NCBI GenBank assembly: GCA_903834765.1
Contig: CAILKE010000054.1
Coordinates: 1 to 54,579 of the forward strand
Length of the DNA: 54,579 bases
Reading direction: 5' to 3'
DNA from: an uncultured Bacteroidota bacterium
Lineage (GTDB): Bacteria > Bacteroidota > Bacteroidia > B-17B0 > Aurantibacillaceae
The stretch's first letter is position 1. Each line of letters opens with the position of its first letter. The notes below the pieces were generated by a model. It ran no database searches. It was given only the letters and a program-made list of their open reading frames with translations, and was not told the DNA's origin. Of this stretch, positions 15,122 through 23,349 are shown piece by piece. Both the position numbers and the translations under genes were made by a program.

Positions 15122-16749
15122 TACAAACGAATTTTCATAGACTATTAAATAGGCAAATTAAGGAATTTAAGATTTTGGAAGATTTTACGCCTGATAATTT
15201 TTCCAATTTTTTGGTTTCCATTGATAAGTCTTATAAAGATTATGATAGAGATTTTTCGATTTCAGAAAGGTCTTTAATTGAAAGTTCAAAGGAGTTAGTT
15301 TCATCAAATAATAAATTAAATAATTTATTGTCTTCTAAAGATTTATTAATTTTAAAAAAGGCCTCATCTTTAAAAAAACTAGCTTCTAATTTAGAGAATG
15401 CTGAAAGAATTGCTGGTTTAGGTAATTTCAATATAAATTTACCCGATAATTCAATAGAATTATCATCACAATTATGTGATTTATTGAAATTATCAAAACA
15501 ACATATTATTGATAACATTGATGATTTTTTAGAAATATTTCAAAATGCGGCTGAGATAAAATCTATAATTTATAATTCAATACAAAATAAAGCTAGGTTT
15601 AGAATCGAAAAAGTTTGCTTAATAAATGATTCGAGATATTTTACTATTGAGGGAGTATTTTCAAAAGATACCGAAAGTGAAATTTCATTTTTAACTTGTG
15701 TCATTCAAGATATTACAAGTTATGTGCTTTCTGAAGAAAATAATAATAGAATTAAAGAATTTTATGAATCTATTTTAAATAACATTCCAGTTGATATTGC
15801 GGTTTTTAACAAAGAACATAAATATTTATTTCTTAATCCTATTGCAGTTCAAAATAAAGATGTACGAGAGTTTTTAATAGGTAAGGATGATTTTGATTAC
15901 TGCAAACATTATAATAAAGATATTTCAATTGCCCAAAAACGTCGGGATTTTTTTTTAGATGTTTTAACTAAAAATAAAAATGTTGAATTTGTTGATCAGT
16001 CAATAACTGCAGATGGAAAAGTTGTGTATCGTTTAAGGCGATTTTCTCCTATTTATAAAGAGAATAATGAGTTTTTGTTTATGATTGGTTTTGGTATAGA
16101 TATTACCGAAAAAATGGAACAAGAATTAAGATTACAAGAATCCTTAGAAGAAAAGAAAAGTTTATTAGGTGAAATTCATCATCGTGTAAAAAATAATTTA
16201 GCATTAGTATCAGGCCTTGTTGAATTACAGGGTTCTAAAATTACTGATGAAAAAATGAAAATTCACCTTACCGATATTCAGCATAGGATTTCTGCAATGT
16301 CATTAATTCATGAAAAATTATATAAATCTTCAAATTTCTCAAAAATTGATTTAAAAGATTATTTACATGATTTAATTTCATCACTTAGTTTATTTTTTAA
16401 TAAAGGTGGTAAAGTAGAAGTTAACTTTGAGTTAGAGCAAATTTTTGTTACAAATAAAAAAGCAATACCTATTGCTTTAATAGTAAACGAATTAATTACT
16501 AATGCATATAAATATGCCTTTGCTGAAAATACAACAGGTATTATTGATGTTAAATTAAATTCAGTTGATAACGACATTGAGTTGTCTATTAGTGATAATG
16601 GAAATGGAATTGAAAAAGATTTTGATATTTCGACATCCGATAGTCTTGGATTTAAATTAATAAATATTTTCACAAAGCAACTTAAAGGATCGATGGAGTA
16701 TTTTAGTAATAAAGGATTAACGATTAATATAAAATTTAAAAATGGGTAA
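15118..16749 (+). CDS. PAS HisKA_2 histidine kinase, partner of FIST protein
   Basis: This 543-aa soluble kinase starts with a helical region (~30-110) that could contact the FIST protein. PAS-like segments follow (~105-205 and ~215-335). The second starts NNIPVDIAVFNKEHKYLF and is closely related to the last PAS of the kinase at 1165, including the KDDFDY motif. The HisKA_2 box is GEIHHRVKNNL (H354/H355) and the HATPase domain has NELITNAYKYAF, DNGNGI and GFKLINIF. The next gene, a receiver, starts 8 bp before its stop codon, so it is the likely cognate regulator. The chain FIST, kinase, receiver, LytTR reads as one operon. Confidence 0.93.
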   Translation: MIQTNFHRLLNRQIKEFKILEDFTPDNFSNFLVSIDKSYKDYDRDFSISERSLIESSKELVSSNNKLNNLLSSKDLLILKKASSLKKLASNLENAERIAGLGNFNINLPDNSIELSSQLCDLLKLSKQHIIDNIDDFLEIFQNAAEIKSIIYNSIQNKARFRIEKVCLINDSRYFTIEGVFSKDTESEISFLTCVIQDITSYVLSEENNNRIKEFYESILNNIPVDIAVFNKEHKYLFLNPIAVQNKDVREFLIGKDDFDYCKHYNKDISIAQKRRDFFLDVLTKNKNVEFVDQSITADGKVVYRLRRFSPIYKENNEFLFMIGFGIDITEKMEQELRLQESLEEKKSLLGEIHHRVKNNLALVSGLVELQGSKITDEKMKIHLTDIQHRISAMSLIHEKLYKSSNFSKIDLKDYLHDLISSLSLFFNKGGKVEVNFELEQIFVTNKKAIPIALIVNELITNAYKYAFAENTTGIIDVKLNSVDNDIELSISDNGNGIEKDFDISTSDSLGFKLINIFTKQLKGSMEYFSNKGLTINIKFKNG

Positions 16750-17098
16750 GAGAGTATTAATAGTAGAGGATGATCAGCTTTTGGCTCATTTAATTGAACT
16801 GTATGCTGTTAATTGTGGCTGTGAAGTTATTGGCAATGTTGATAATGGTAATGATGCAATTGCATTAGCTATTGCTGAATGTCCTGATTATATTTTGATG
16901 GATATAAGAATTGAAGGATCTATTGATGGAATTGAGACAGCCGTTTTAATAAATGAAATAAAAGATATAAAGATAATTTATATATCAGGTAATAGTGATG
17001 AGAATACATATTCTCGCGCTCAAAAAACAAACATATTGGCTTTCTTAATCAAACCAGTTAAACAAAAAGATTTAATGAAATATTTAAGTATAAACTAG
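16742..17098 (+). CDS. Stand-alone receiver protein (REC only)
   Basis: A 118-aa REC domain without output domain: E8/D9/D10 in the acidic pocket, D54 in ILMDIRIEG, S82 in YISGNSDE and K104 in LIKPVK. It overlaps the kinase gene by 8 bp and is followed after 19 bp by a separate LytTR DNA-binding protein. In most Bacteroidota REC and LytTR are fused in one protein (LytR/AlgR type); here they are two genes. The receiver closely resembles the REC part of the REC-PP2C protein at 10809, so the two branches may have arisen from one source. Confidence 0.93.
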   Translation: MGKRVLIVEDDQLLAHLIELYAVNCGCEVIGNVDNGNDAIALAIAECPDYILMDIRIEGSIDGIETAVLINEIKDIKIIYISGNSDENTYSRAQKTNILAFLIKPVKQKDLMKYLSIN

Positions 17099-17117
17099 CA
17101 TTTAAAAAATAAAAATT

Positions 17118-17474
17118 ATGAATGAATCTTCAATCTTTAAAAGTGTATCCGTATTAGGTAATTCTGTTTTTGTGAGGCAAAAAGACGGAATAGTTAAAAT
17201 TAATGTTGATGATTTAATTTACATTAAATCAAATCAGAATATGGTAATCTTACAATCTAATAATAACAGATTTATTATTAATTCTTCTTTAAGACAAGTT
17301 GAAGCTATGTTTTCAAAAAAAGGTTTTTATCGTATTAATAGATCTCATTTAGTAAAAATAAATAAAATAGATATTATTGGCAATACATTTATTATGATTA
17401 CAGGATTAAAAATAGCTATTGGTGCTGGTTATAAACGTCCGTTTTTAAATATTTTATCAATTTATAAATCATAA
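17118..17474 (+). CDS. Stand-alone LytTR DNA-binding protein
   Basis: A 118-aa protein that is almost wholly a LytTR domain: VFVRQKDGIVKINVDDLIYI near the start, then a typical FYRINRSHLVKINKI core and a basic C-terminus (GAGYKRPFL). LytTR domains bind DNA, usually at pairs of short direct repeats. It lacks a receiver domain, so the phosphorylated receiver encoded 19 bp upstream probably controls it by contact. Another possibility is constitutive binding with control by other partners. It is the last gene of the FIST operon and the only obvious transcription factor in the signalling island. Confidence 0.92.
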   Translation: MNESSIFKSVSVLGNSVFVRQKDGIVKINVDDLIYIKSNQNMVILQSNNNRFIINSSLRQVEAMFSKKGFYRINRSHLVKINKIDIIGNTFIMITGLKIAIGAGYKRPFLNILSIYKS

Positions 17475-18054
17475 TTTAATTGTTCCTTTTTATAATTTAA
17501 ATTACGATTGATTTTTCTTAAAATAAATATTTAAAATTCTATATTAATTCACAATTCTGAAAATTATTGTTGAACTCAAAAAATAGGAATATCTTTAATT
17601 ATATGAGTAAATTTTTTTCTTCCATTTTTTGTTATTATTCAAAATGAAATAGTTAGTTAAAATAAATTATATTTTATGATACCCATTATTTATTTTTATT
17701 TTAAATGTGAAATTTTTATTGATAATTAATTAGTTCTTGCGTTGTTAAAAATGATATTTTTTAATGCTTTGAAAAAAACAGCTAGTATCTGTTTATAATC
17801 GATTTTGTTAATATAAATTAATGTAATTTAATTCTGAATTCATTACATCTTCTATTGTTTATTGTAAATCAGCATAAAAAAGGAATAATTAATACTGCTT
17901 AGCGCTAAAACTTTTTAACTATCTTAAAAGAATAATGAATTTCTTGCTTTTGGAATTGATTATGATTAAAAGATGAACTAATTGATTTTACTGGCCTATT
18001 CATATGCGATAAATCATTGTATTATATATAAATAGTGATTATCTTTAAATAGAA
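17475..18054. other. AT-rich intergenic stretch without a gene
   Basis: 580 bp of very AT-rich DNA between the LytTR gene and the next conserved gene. No convincing reading frame, tRNA-like fold or strong hairpin terminator is seen. Just before the next start, TATCTTTA (18040-18047) resembles the Bacteroidetes -7 box and would give a very short leader. LytTR target repeats could lie here, but I cannot point to any with confidence. Confidence 0.5.
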
Positions 18055-18411
18055 ATGATTCAAACAGAAGAAAAAACAGAAGTTAAAATTGACGTAAAAA
18101 TATTAGAGGCAGAAGAACGCCAAACAATTGTGCATTGCACATGCGGAGAAGAATATGCATTTCGTATTTGGCCATCTACCTTTTTAGTTGAACACGATAC
18201 AGGCAAGCGCGCTAAATTAGTTACAGCTTTTAATATTTCCTTTGCGCCTCAATGGACCTTAAATGACGGTCGAGGCTTTACCTTAATTTTTGAAGGTCTT
18301 AGTAAGGACTGCGTTTCTTTCGATTTAAAAGAGATTATCCCTCAGGATGGTGGCTTTGAAGTGAAAGGTATTCATCGTAATCACACCGATGTGTATCAAG
18401 TGAGTTTTTAA
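18055..18411 (+). CDS. Conserved hypothetical protein, 118 aa
   Basis: A soluble 118-aa protein with a CTCGEEYAFRIWPSTFL segment, a beta-rich middle (FAPQWTLNDGRGFTLIFEGL) and a C-terminal beta strand. Codon use is like that of housekeeping neighbours and GC is higher than in the flanking spacer, so it is surely coding. The CxC pair could bind a metal, but no other ligands are obvious. I do not recognise the family. It lies 71 bp upstream of lnt in the same direction. Confidence 0.7.
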   Translation: MIQTEEKTEVKIDVKILEAEERQTIVHCTCGEEYAFRIWPSTFLVEHDTGKRAKLVTAFNISFAPQWTLNDGRGFTLIFEGLSKDCVSFDLKEIIPQDGGFEVKGIHRNHTDVYQVSF

Positions 18412-18444
18412 ATAATTTTTTTCGGAGTAGCTTAAAAATTAAGT

Positions 18445-18452
18445 TATTTTTG
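18445..18452 (+). promoter_or_regulatory. Candidate -7 promoter box for lnt
   Basis: TATTTTTG matches the Bacteroidetes TAnnTTTG consensus and lies 30 bp before the GTG start of lnt. No clear TTTG box is found ~19 bp upstream, so this call is weak. Confidence 0.35.
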
Positions 18453-18482
18453 TGTTGATTTTATTATACACACATTTTCATC

Positions 18483-20087
18483 GTGATTAAAAAAACACCT
18501 AATATTTTATTATCTCTTATTAGCGCTTTATTATTAAGTGCCAGTTGGTTTGAGCCCTTTACCATTTTAGCATTTGTAGCTTGGATCCCTTTATTAATGG
18601 TAGAGGATAATATTTCTTTGTTAGAAACGCCTAAACGTAAAAAATTAAAATTAATAGGCTTGGTATATTTCACTTTTTTTGTCTGGAATGTATGCGTCAC
18701 TTGGTGGATATATTTTGCATCCTTAGAAGGCGCTTGTTTGGCCATATTTTGTAATGCTATCCTTATGACGATGGTATTTATGATTTGGTATAATTTAAAA
18801 AACAGACTTCATAAATCTTGGGCTATTTGGTTACTCATACCAATATGGTTAGGCTTTGAATACGGACACACCTTATGGGATTTAACTTGGACCTGGTTAA
18901 CGTTAGGTAACGTATTTGCAAATACTCACCACTGGGTGCAATGGTACGAATTTACAGGCACTTCGGGAGGAAGTCTTTGGATATTGATAGTTAATATTAT
19001 AGTATTTAAGCTTATCAAAGAAAACAATTATGCGATCAAATCAATAGCTAAACCTATTGCTGTGGTTATTGTTCCTATTATTTTTTCATATCTTATTTAT
19101 TCGTATCGTCAATCAAACAACCAGAAACAAATTTCAAAAAACTTAACTTATAAAACCCTTCTCATTCAGCCAAATGTTGATCCTTACAATGATAAATTTA
19201 ATACTGAACCACAAGTACAATTACAAAATTTAGTAAAGCAAATGGGATCAAGGCTTGATTCTACAGTAGATTACCTTGTATTACCTGAAACCTATTTAAC
19301 CGAAAACATTTATGAAGGCGAGGAAAATCAGTCATTTTCCCTTCGTTTTTTAAGAGATAGTATTTTGAGTAAATATCCTCATTTAACGATTATCACAGGC
19401 GCCAGTACTATATATGCCTATAAACCAAATGAAATTCCCAGCGCCACAGCTAATAAATTTTACCAATCTGATAAATATTATGATGCCTACAATACGGGTA
19501 TTCAGATTGATCAGAATAGCATAACTTCATATCACAAATCCAAATTAGTGCCTGGTGTCGAAAAAATGCCTTTTCCTGCCTTGTTTAAACCACTCGAAAA
19601 ATTAGCAATTAATTTAGGTGGAACAATGGGAAGTCTTGGAACACAAGAGGAACGCACCGTTTTTTTTAGTCATAATAAAACTGTTGGCATTGCTCCTGTT
19701 ATTTGTTACGAAAGCGTCTATCCCGATTATGTGGGGCAATATGTGCGTAATGGCGCTAATTTAATTTTTATCATTACCAATGACGGTTGGTGGGAAAATA
19801 CTCCTGGACATATACAACACCTTGCTTATGCCAAATTAAGAGCTATTGAAAATCGACGAGAAATTGCCCGTTGTGCTAATACTGGCATATCCTGTTTTAT
19901 CACACCATTAGGCGATATTGAGCAAGCCACCAACTACTGGGAGCAGGCTATGATCGAAAAAAACATGATGCCTAATAATGATCTCACTTTTTTTAGTCGT
20001 TTTGGCGATTTGATTTCATATACGTCTGGAATTCTAGCCTTATTATTACTTTGTTGGAGCCAATATTTACGTTTCAAAAAGTCTTAA
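18483..20087 (+). CDS. lnt: Apolipoprotein N-acyltransferase
   Basis: Lnt adds the third acyl chain to the N-terminal cysteine of lipoproteins in the inner membrane. The protein has 534 aa and starts with GTG; no in-frame ATG lies close upstream. The N-terminal ~200 residues form several membrane helices (SLISALLLSASWFEPFTILAF onward). The nitrilase-like domain (~225-500) carries the catalytic triad: E269 in LPETYL, K352 or K354 in YHKSKLVPGVE and C408 in VICYES. A final hydrophobic segment (ILALLLLCWSQYL) closes the protein, as in other Lnt proteins. Several lipoproteins in the window would be its substrates. Confidence 0.95.
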   Translation: MIKKTPNILLSLISALLLSASWFEPFTILAFVAWIPLLMVEDNISLLETPKRKKLKLIGLVYFTFFVWNVCVTWWIYFASLEGACLAIFCNAILMTMVFMIWYNLKNRLHKSWAIWLLIPIWLGFEYGHTLWDLTWTWLTLGNVFANTHHWVQWYEFTGTSGGSLWILIVNIIVFKLIKENNYAIKSIAKPIAVVIVPIIFSYLIYSYRQSNNQKQISKNLTYKTLLIQPNVDPYNDKFNTEPQVQLQNLVKQMGSRLDSTVDYLVLPETYLTENIYEGEENQSFSLRFLRDSILSKYPHLTIITGASTIYAYKPNEIPSATANKFYQSDKYYDAYNTGIQIDQNSITSYHKSKLVPGVEKMPFPALFKPLEKLAINLGGTMGSLGTQEERTVFFSHNKTVGIAPVICYESVYPDYVGQYVRNGANLIFIITNDGWWENTPGHIQHLAYAKLRAIENRREIARCANTGISCFITPLGDIEQATNYWEQAMIEKNMMPNNDLTFFSRFGDLISYTSGILALLLLCWSQYLRFKKS

Positions 20088-20139
20088 AAAGTAGTAAATT
20101 CGTGCATTCATTTTAAAAACTTAATAATTATAGATAGAT

Positions 20140-21546
20140 ATGGAAAAATTTGATGTTACAATAATCGGTGCTGGTCCTGGTGGATATGTGGCAGCTATTC
20201 GTTGCGCACAATTAGGAATGAAAACAGCCTTGATTGAAAAATATCCCACTCTTGGAGGAACTTGTTTAAATGTAGGATGTATTCCGTCAAAAGCCTTATT
20301 AGATTCATCAGAACATTTTTATAATGCCGTGCATCATTTCGAAGAGCATGGTATTGAAGTAAAAGCGCCAAAAGTTAATTTGAAACAAATGATTGAGCGT
20401 AAGCGTGGCGTTGTAAAAATGACCTGCGATGGCATCAATTTTTTAATGAAAAAAAATAAAATCACAGTATATACAGGTGTTGGAAGTTTCGAATCTAAAA
20501 CGGTAATTAACATTACTAAAGCGGATGGAACAAAAGAACAAATAGAATCAACCAAAGCTATTATTGCTACTGGATCTAAGCCAGCATCATTACCAAGTAT
20601 AGCAATTGATAAGAAACGAATTATTACTTCTACTGAAGCTTTAGAAATGACTGAAATCCCTAAACACTTAATCGTAATAGGTGGTGGAGTTATTGGGTTA
20701 GAATTAGGTAGTGTTTATGCACGTTTAGGCTCTAAAGTATCAGTTGTTGAATTTATGGATCGATTAATTCCGGGCATGGATGCTGGTTTAGGGAAAGAAT
20801 TACAACGTGTGATGAAGAAAAACTTAAGTGTTGATTTTTACATGAAACATAAAGTAATGGGTGCTGTTGTAAAAGGTAAGGAAGTAACCGTTAGTGCTGA
20901 AAATGATAAAGGCGAAAAAATAGAATTAAAAGGAGATTATGTATTAATGGCAGTTGGTCGTAAACCATATACTGAAGGATTAGGATTAGAAAAAGTAGGT
21001 ATAAAATTAGATGCTCGTGGACGAGTAGAAGTTGATGCACATTTAAAAACAAGCGCTGATAATATTTATGCAATTGGTGATGTAGTAGTTGGAGCAATGT
21101 TAGCGCATAAAGCGGAAGAAGAAGGTGTTTTTGTAGCTGAACAAATTGCTGGACAAAAACCACACATTGATTATAATTTAATACCGGGTGTGGTTTATAC
21201 TTGGCCTGAAGTTGCTGCTGTTGGTCAAACAGAAGAGCAATTGAAAGAAAAAGGCATTAAATACAAAGTAGGTTCTTTCCCTTTCAAAGCAAGTGGAAGA
21301 GCGCGTGCTAGTATGGATACGGATGGTTTTGTAAAAGTATTATCTGACGAAACGACTGATGAAATATTAGGTGTTCACATGATTGGTCCTCGCACAGCAG
21401 ATATGATTGCAGAAGCTGTTGTAGCTATGGAATACAGAGCAAGCGCCGAAGATATTAGTCGTATGAGTCATGCACATCCAACTTATACAGAGAGTTTAAA
21501 AGAAGCGGCATTAGATGCTACTGGAAAACGTGCCTTACATATTTAA
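20140..21546 (+). CDS. lpdA: Dihydrolipoyl dehydrogenase (E3)
   Basis: The 468-aa flavoenzyme reoxidises dihydrolipoamide in pyruvate, 2-oxoglutarate and branched-chain dehydrogenase complexes. An FAD-binding GAGPGGYVAAIRCAQLG lies at the start. The redox disulfide is in GGTCLNVGCIPSKAL, an NAD-binding GGGVIGLELGSVYARLG sits near residue 180, and the C-terminal catalytic pair is HAHPTYTE. Length and motifs are standard. It could serve the fused E1 enzyme encoded at 43994. A strong terminator follows it. Confidence 0.97.
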   Translation: MEKFDVTIIGAGPGGYVAAIRCAQLGMKTALIEKYPTLGGTCLNVGCIPSKALLDSSEHFYNAVHHFEEHGIEVKAPKVNLKQMIERKRGVVKMTCDGINFLMKKNKITVYTGVGSFESKTVINITKADGTKEQIESTKAIIATGSKPASLPSIAIDKKRIITSTEALEMTEIPKHLIVIGGGVIGLELGSVYARLGSKVSVVEFMDRLIPGMDAGLGKELQRVMKKNLSVDFYMKHKVMGAVVKGKEVTVSAENDKGEKIELKGDYVLMAVGRKPYTEGLGLEKVGIKLDARGRVEVDAHLKTSADNIYAIGDVVVGAMLAHKAEEEGVFVAEQIAGQKPHIDYNLIPGVVYTWPEVAAVGQTEEQLKEKGIKYKVGSFPFKASGRARASMDTDGFVKVLSDETTDEILGVHMIGPRTADMIAEAVVAMEYRASAEDISRMSHAHPTYTESLKEAALDATGKRALHI

Positions 21547-21564
21547 TTACTAATTTAGTTTATC

Positions 21565-21600
21565 AAACCTGTCAGATTGTATCTGATGGGTTTATTTTTT
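21565..21600 (+). terminator. Rho-independent terminator after lpdA
   Basis: A 13-bp stem (arms from 21565-21577 and 21581-21593, two G-U wobbles, loop TGT) is followed by a T-rich run. It ends 4 bp before the next start codon, so that gene probably has its own promoter or gets read-through. Confidence 0.8.
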
Positions 21601-21604
21601 AAAG

Positions 21605-22129
21605 ATGACAGAAGAATTAAATCCGAAAATATATCCGATGGGTAAGGCAGTCATTACTGAGTTTACCAAGGAAGTGCTTTACAATTCCATCATCAAATTA
21701 GAAATTGCTCCGATGCGATTACGTAAAATTTTAGAGTCAATTTCTGAAAAAGATTTAGAATTAACCTATCGAGATGGCGGTTGGACCATTCGTCAAATCG
21801 TTCATCATGTAGCAGATTCTCATATCAACATGTTTATACGGTTTAAGTTAGCATTAACCGAAACCAATCCTACGATTAAAGCTTATGACGAAAATTTATG
21901 GGCAGCAATGGACGATTATAAAACAGCATCATTAGAAAGTTCATTGATGATGTTTGAAGGCGTTCAACAACGTTTTTTAGCATTACTAAAAACCATGAGT
22001 GAGACTGATTTCAAGAAGACATATTTTCATCCAGGATATAATAAAGAGTTTGTATTAGCGGAAGCTACGCAATTATACGCTTGGCATGGCTTGCATCATG
22101 TTGCACAAATTGAAGGTATCTTTAAATAA
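21605..22129 (+). CDS. DinB/YfiT-like (BstA-type) thiol S-transferase
   Basis: A 174-aa four-helix DinB-superfamily protein of the YfiT/BstA branch. It starts with the typical LNPKIYPMGK segment. The metal-binding histidines are in QIVHHVADSH and in the last helix, WHGLHHVAQI. In Firmicutes this family transfers bacillithiol to electrophiles. Bacteroidota also make bacillithiol, and a BrxA/B bacilliredoxin lies at 50345, so a bacillithiol role is plausible here. The substrate is unknown. The gene is 12 bp upstream of the glutaminyl cyclase gene. Confidence 0.85.
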   Translation: MTEELNPKIYPMGKAVITEFTKEVLYNSIIKLEIAPMRLRKILESISEKDLELTYRDGGWTIRQIVHHVADSHINMFIRFKLALTETNPTIKAYDENLWAAMDDYKTASLESSLMMFEGVQQRFLALLKTMSETDFKKTYFHPGYNKEFVLAEATQLYAWHGLHHVAQIEGIFK

Positions 22130-22141
22130 TAATAACTACAC

Positions 22142-23002
22142 ATGAACAAAAGTAAACACTTTATTTTTTCAAGAAACATCCAAACTGTTTTTTCAATATT
22201 GTCCATCATCTTGGTTTTTAATAGTTGTGATGAAACGCCTAAAACAACCATTAAAACAGAAACAGTAACGCCTCCTGAAAGCACAGTGGCCGAAATTCCT
22301 TATTCTGTGTTAACTACATCACCGCATGATGTATCATCATTCACCGAAGGCTTTTTGTTTCATAATGGACAGTTGTTTGAAAGTACTGGCGCAACTGCAG
22401 AATTTCCTCAAACAAAATCGTTGTTCGGTATTGTTGATGTAAAAACAGGTAAAATAGATATGAAAGCAGAGTTAGATAAAAGCGTTTATTTCGGAGAAGG
22501 AATTGTTGTTTTAAAAAATAAAATTTACCAAGTCACTTATAAAAATCAAGTGGGTTTTATTTATGATGCTGCTACTTACAAAAAAATAGGACAGTTTAAT
22601 TACGCTAACAAAGAAGGTTGGGGCTTAACAACAGATGGTACCTCAATTATCATGAGTGATGGAAGCAATGTGCTAACATATTTTAATCCGGAAGGAATGA
22701 CAGTTACAAGAACCTTAAGCGTGAGCAATAATGGTTATGCCGAAAATTATTTAAATGAGTTAGAATTTATCAATGGATTTATTTATGCGAATGTGTGGTT
22801 AAAAAATTACTTAGTTAAAATAAATCCGACTGATGGTAAAATTATTGGTATCATTGATTTATCCGCTATTGAAGGGAAAGAAAAAATGTCAAATGTTTCT
22901 GCTAAAGAAATGAATGGAATCGCTTTCGACTCTGCAACCAATAAAATATTAGTAACAGGAAAAATGTGGGCTAATATCTATCAAATAGATTTTGCTCACT
23001 AA
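22142..23002 (+). CDS. Glutaminyl-peptide cyclotransferase, lipoprotein
   Basis: A 286-aa protein of the glutamine cyclotransferase family (PF05096, the plant-type beta-propeller QC). It has a lipoprotein signal peptide ending ILVFNSC. Characteristic stretches are FTEGFLFHNGQLFESTG, YFGEGIVVLKNKIYQVTYK, EGWGLTTDG, LNELEFINGFIYANVW and NGIAFDSATNKILVTGK. It converts N-terminal glutamine of exported proteins to pyroglutamate in the periplasm. Several secreted proteins in this window appear to have Gln at position 1 after signal cleavage, which fits. Confidence 0.94.
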   Translation: MNKSKHFIFSRNIQTVFSILSIILVFNSCDETPKTTIKTETVTPPESTVAEIPYSVLTTSPHDVSSFTEGFLFHNGQLFESTGATAEFPQTKSLFGIVDVKTGKIDMKAELDKSVYFGEGIVVLKNKIYQVTYKNQVGFIYDAATYKKIGQFNYANKEGWGLTTDGTSIIMSDGSNVLTYFNPEGMTVTRTLSVSNNGYAENYLNELEFINGFIYANVWLKNYLVKINPTDGKIIGIIDLSAIEGKEKMSNVSAKEMNGIAFDSATNKILVTGKMWANIYQIDFAH

Positions 23003-23349
23003 GGACTTAGTGTAAATTAATTGCTTAGACGAAAAGGAGAGGTATACAAATTTTTCTGTTGGTATTTCGAAGGTTTTTGTGAGAAGAAAAGATGGATGCG
23101 GCTTTTCGACTTGTCACGCCAAGTTGTGATTGTTACTTTTTTTCGTGAAGGAAAAAATGTAAAAGAGGCTAAATTTTTTAACGAAATCTAATTAACTCAA
23201 TAAAACATTATTCTGTTGTTAATTAACTCTAATTCAAAGACTTTTCAGGGCTAAAAACCGTCATTCAGCTACCAAAAAAATGTATATTTGCTAAAATGAT
23301 AACAACGTAACTCGTGATGGTTATTAGGAGAAAATTATAAATTATTAAA
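23003..23349. other. Spacer before tgt with possible relict frame
   Basis: 347 bp between the glutaminyl cyclase gene and tgt. A frame without ATG runs from a TTG at 23021 to a stop at 23191 (56 residues, including EGFCEKKRWMRLFDLSRQVV); it could be a relict or an interspersed repeat. It contains the short inverted pair TTTTTTC/GAAAAAA around 23138-23157. TATATTTG at 23283-23290 fits the -7 promoter box and probably serves tgt. Confidence 0.45.
23283..23290 (+). promoter_or_regulatory. Candidate -7 promoter box for tgt
   Basis: TATATTTG matches TAnnTTTG, 60 bp before the tgt start codon. No good TTTG box is present 19 bp upstream, so the assignment rests on one element. Confidence 0.45.

Noticed and set aside
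17475-18054. Small RNA or gene in the long AT-rich spacer
   Set aside because: No strong terminator hairpin, no promoter with both boxes and no reading frame with protein-like composition.
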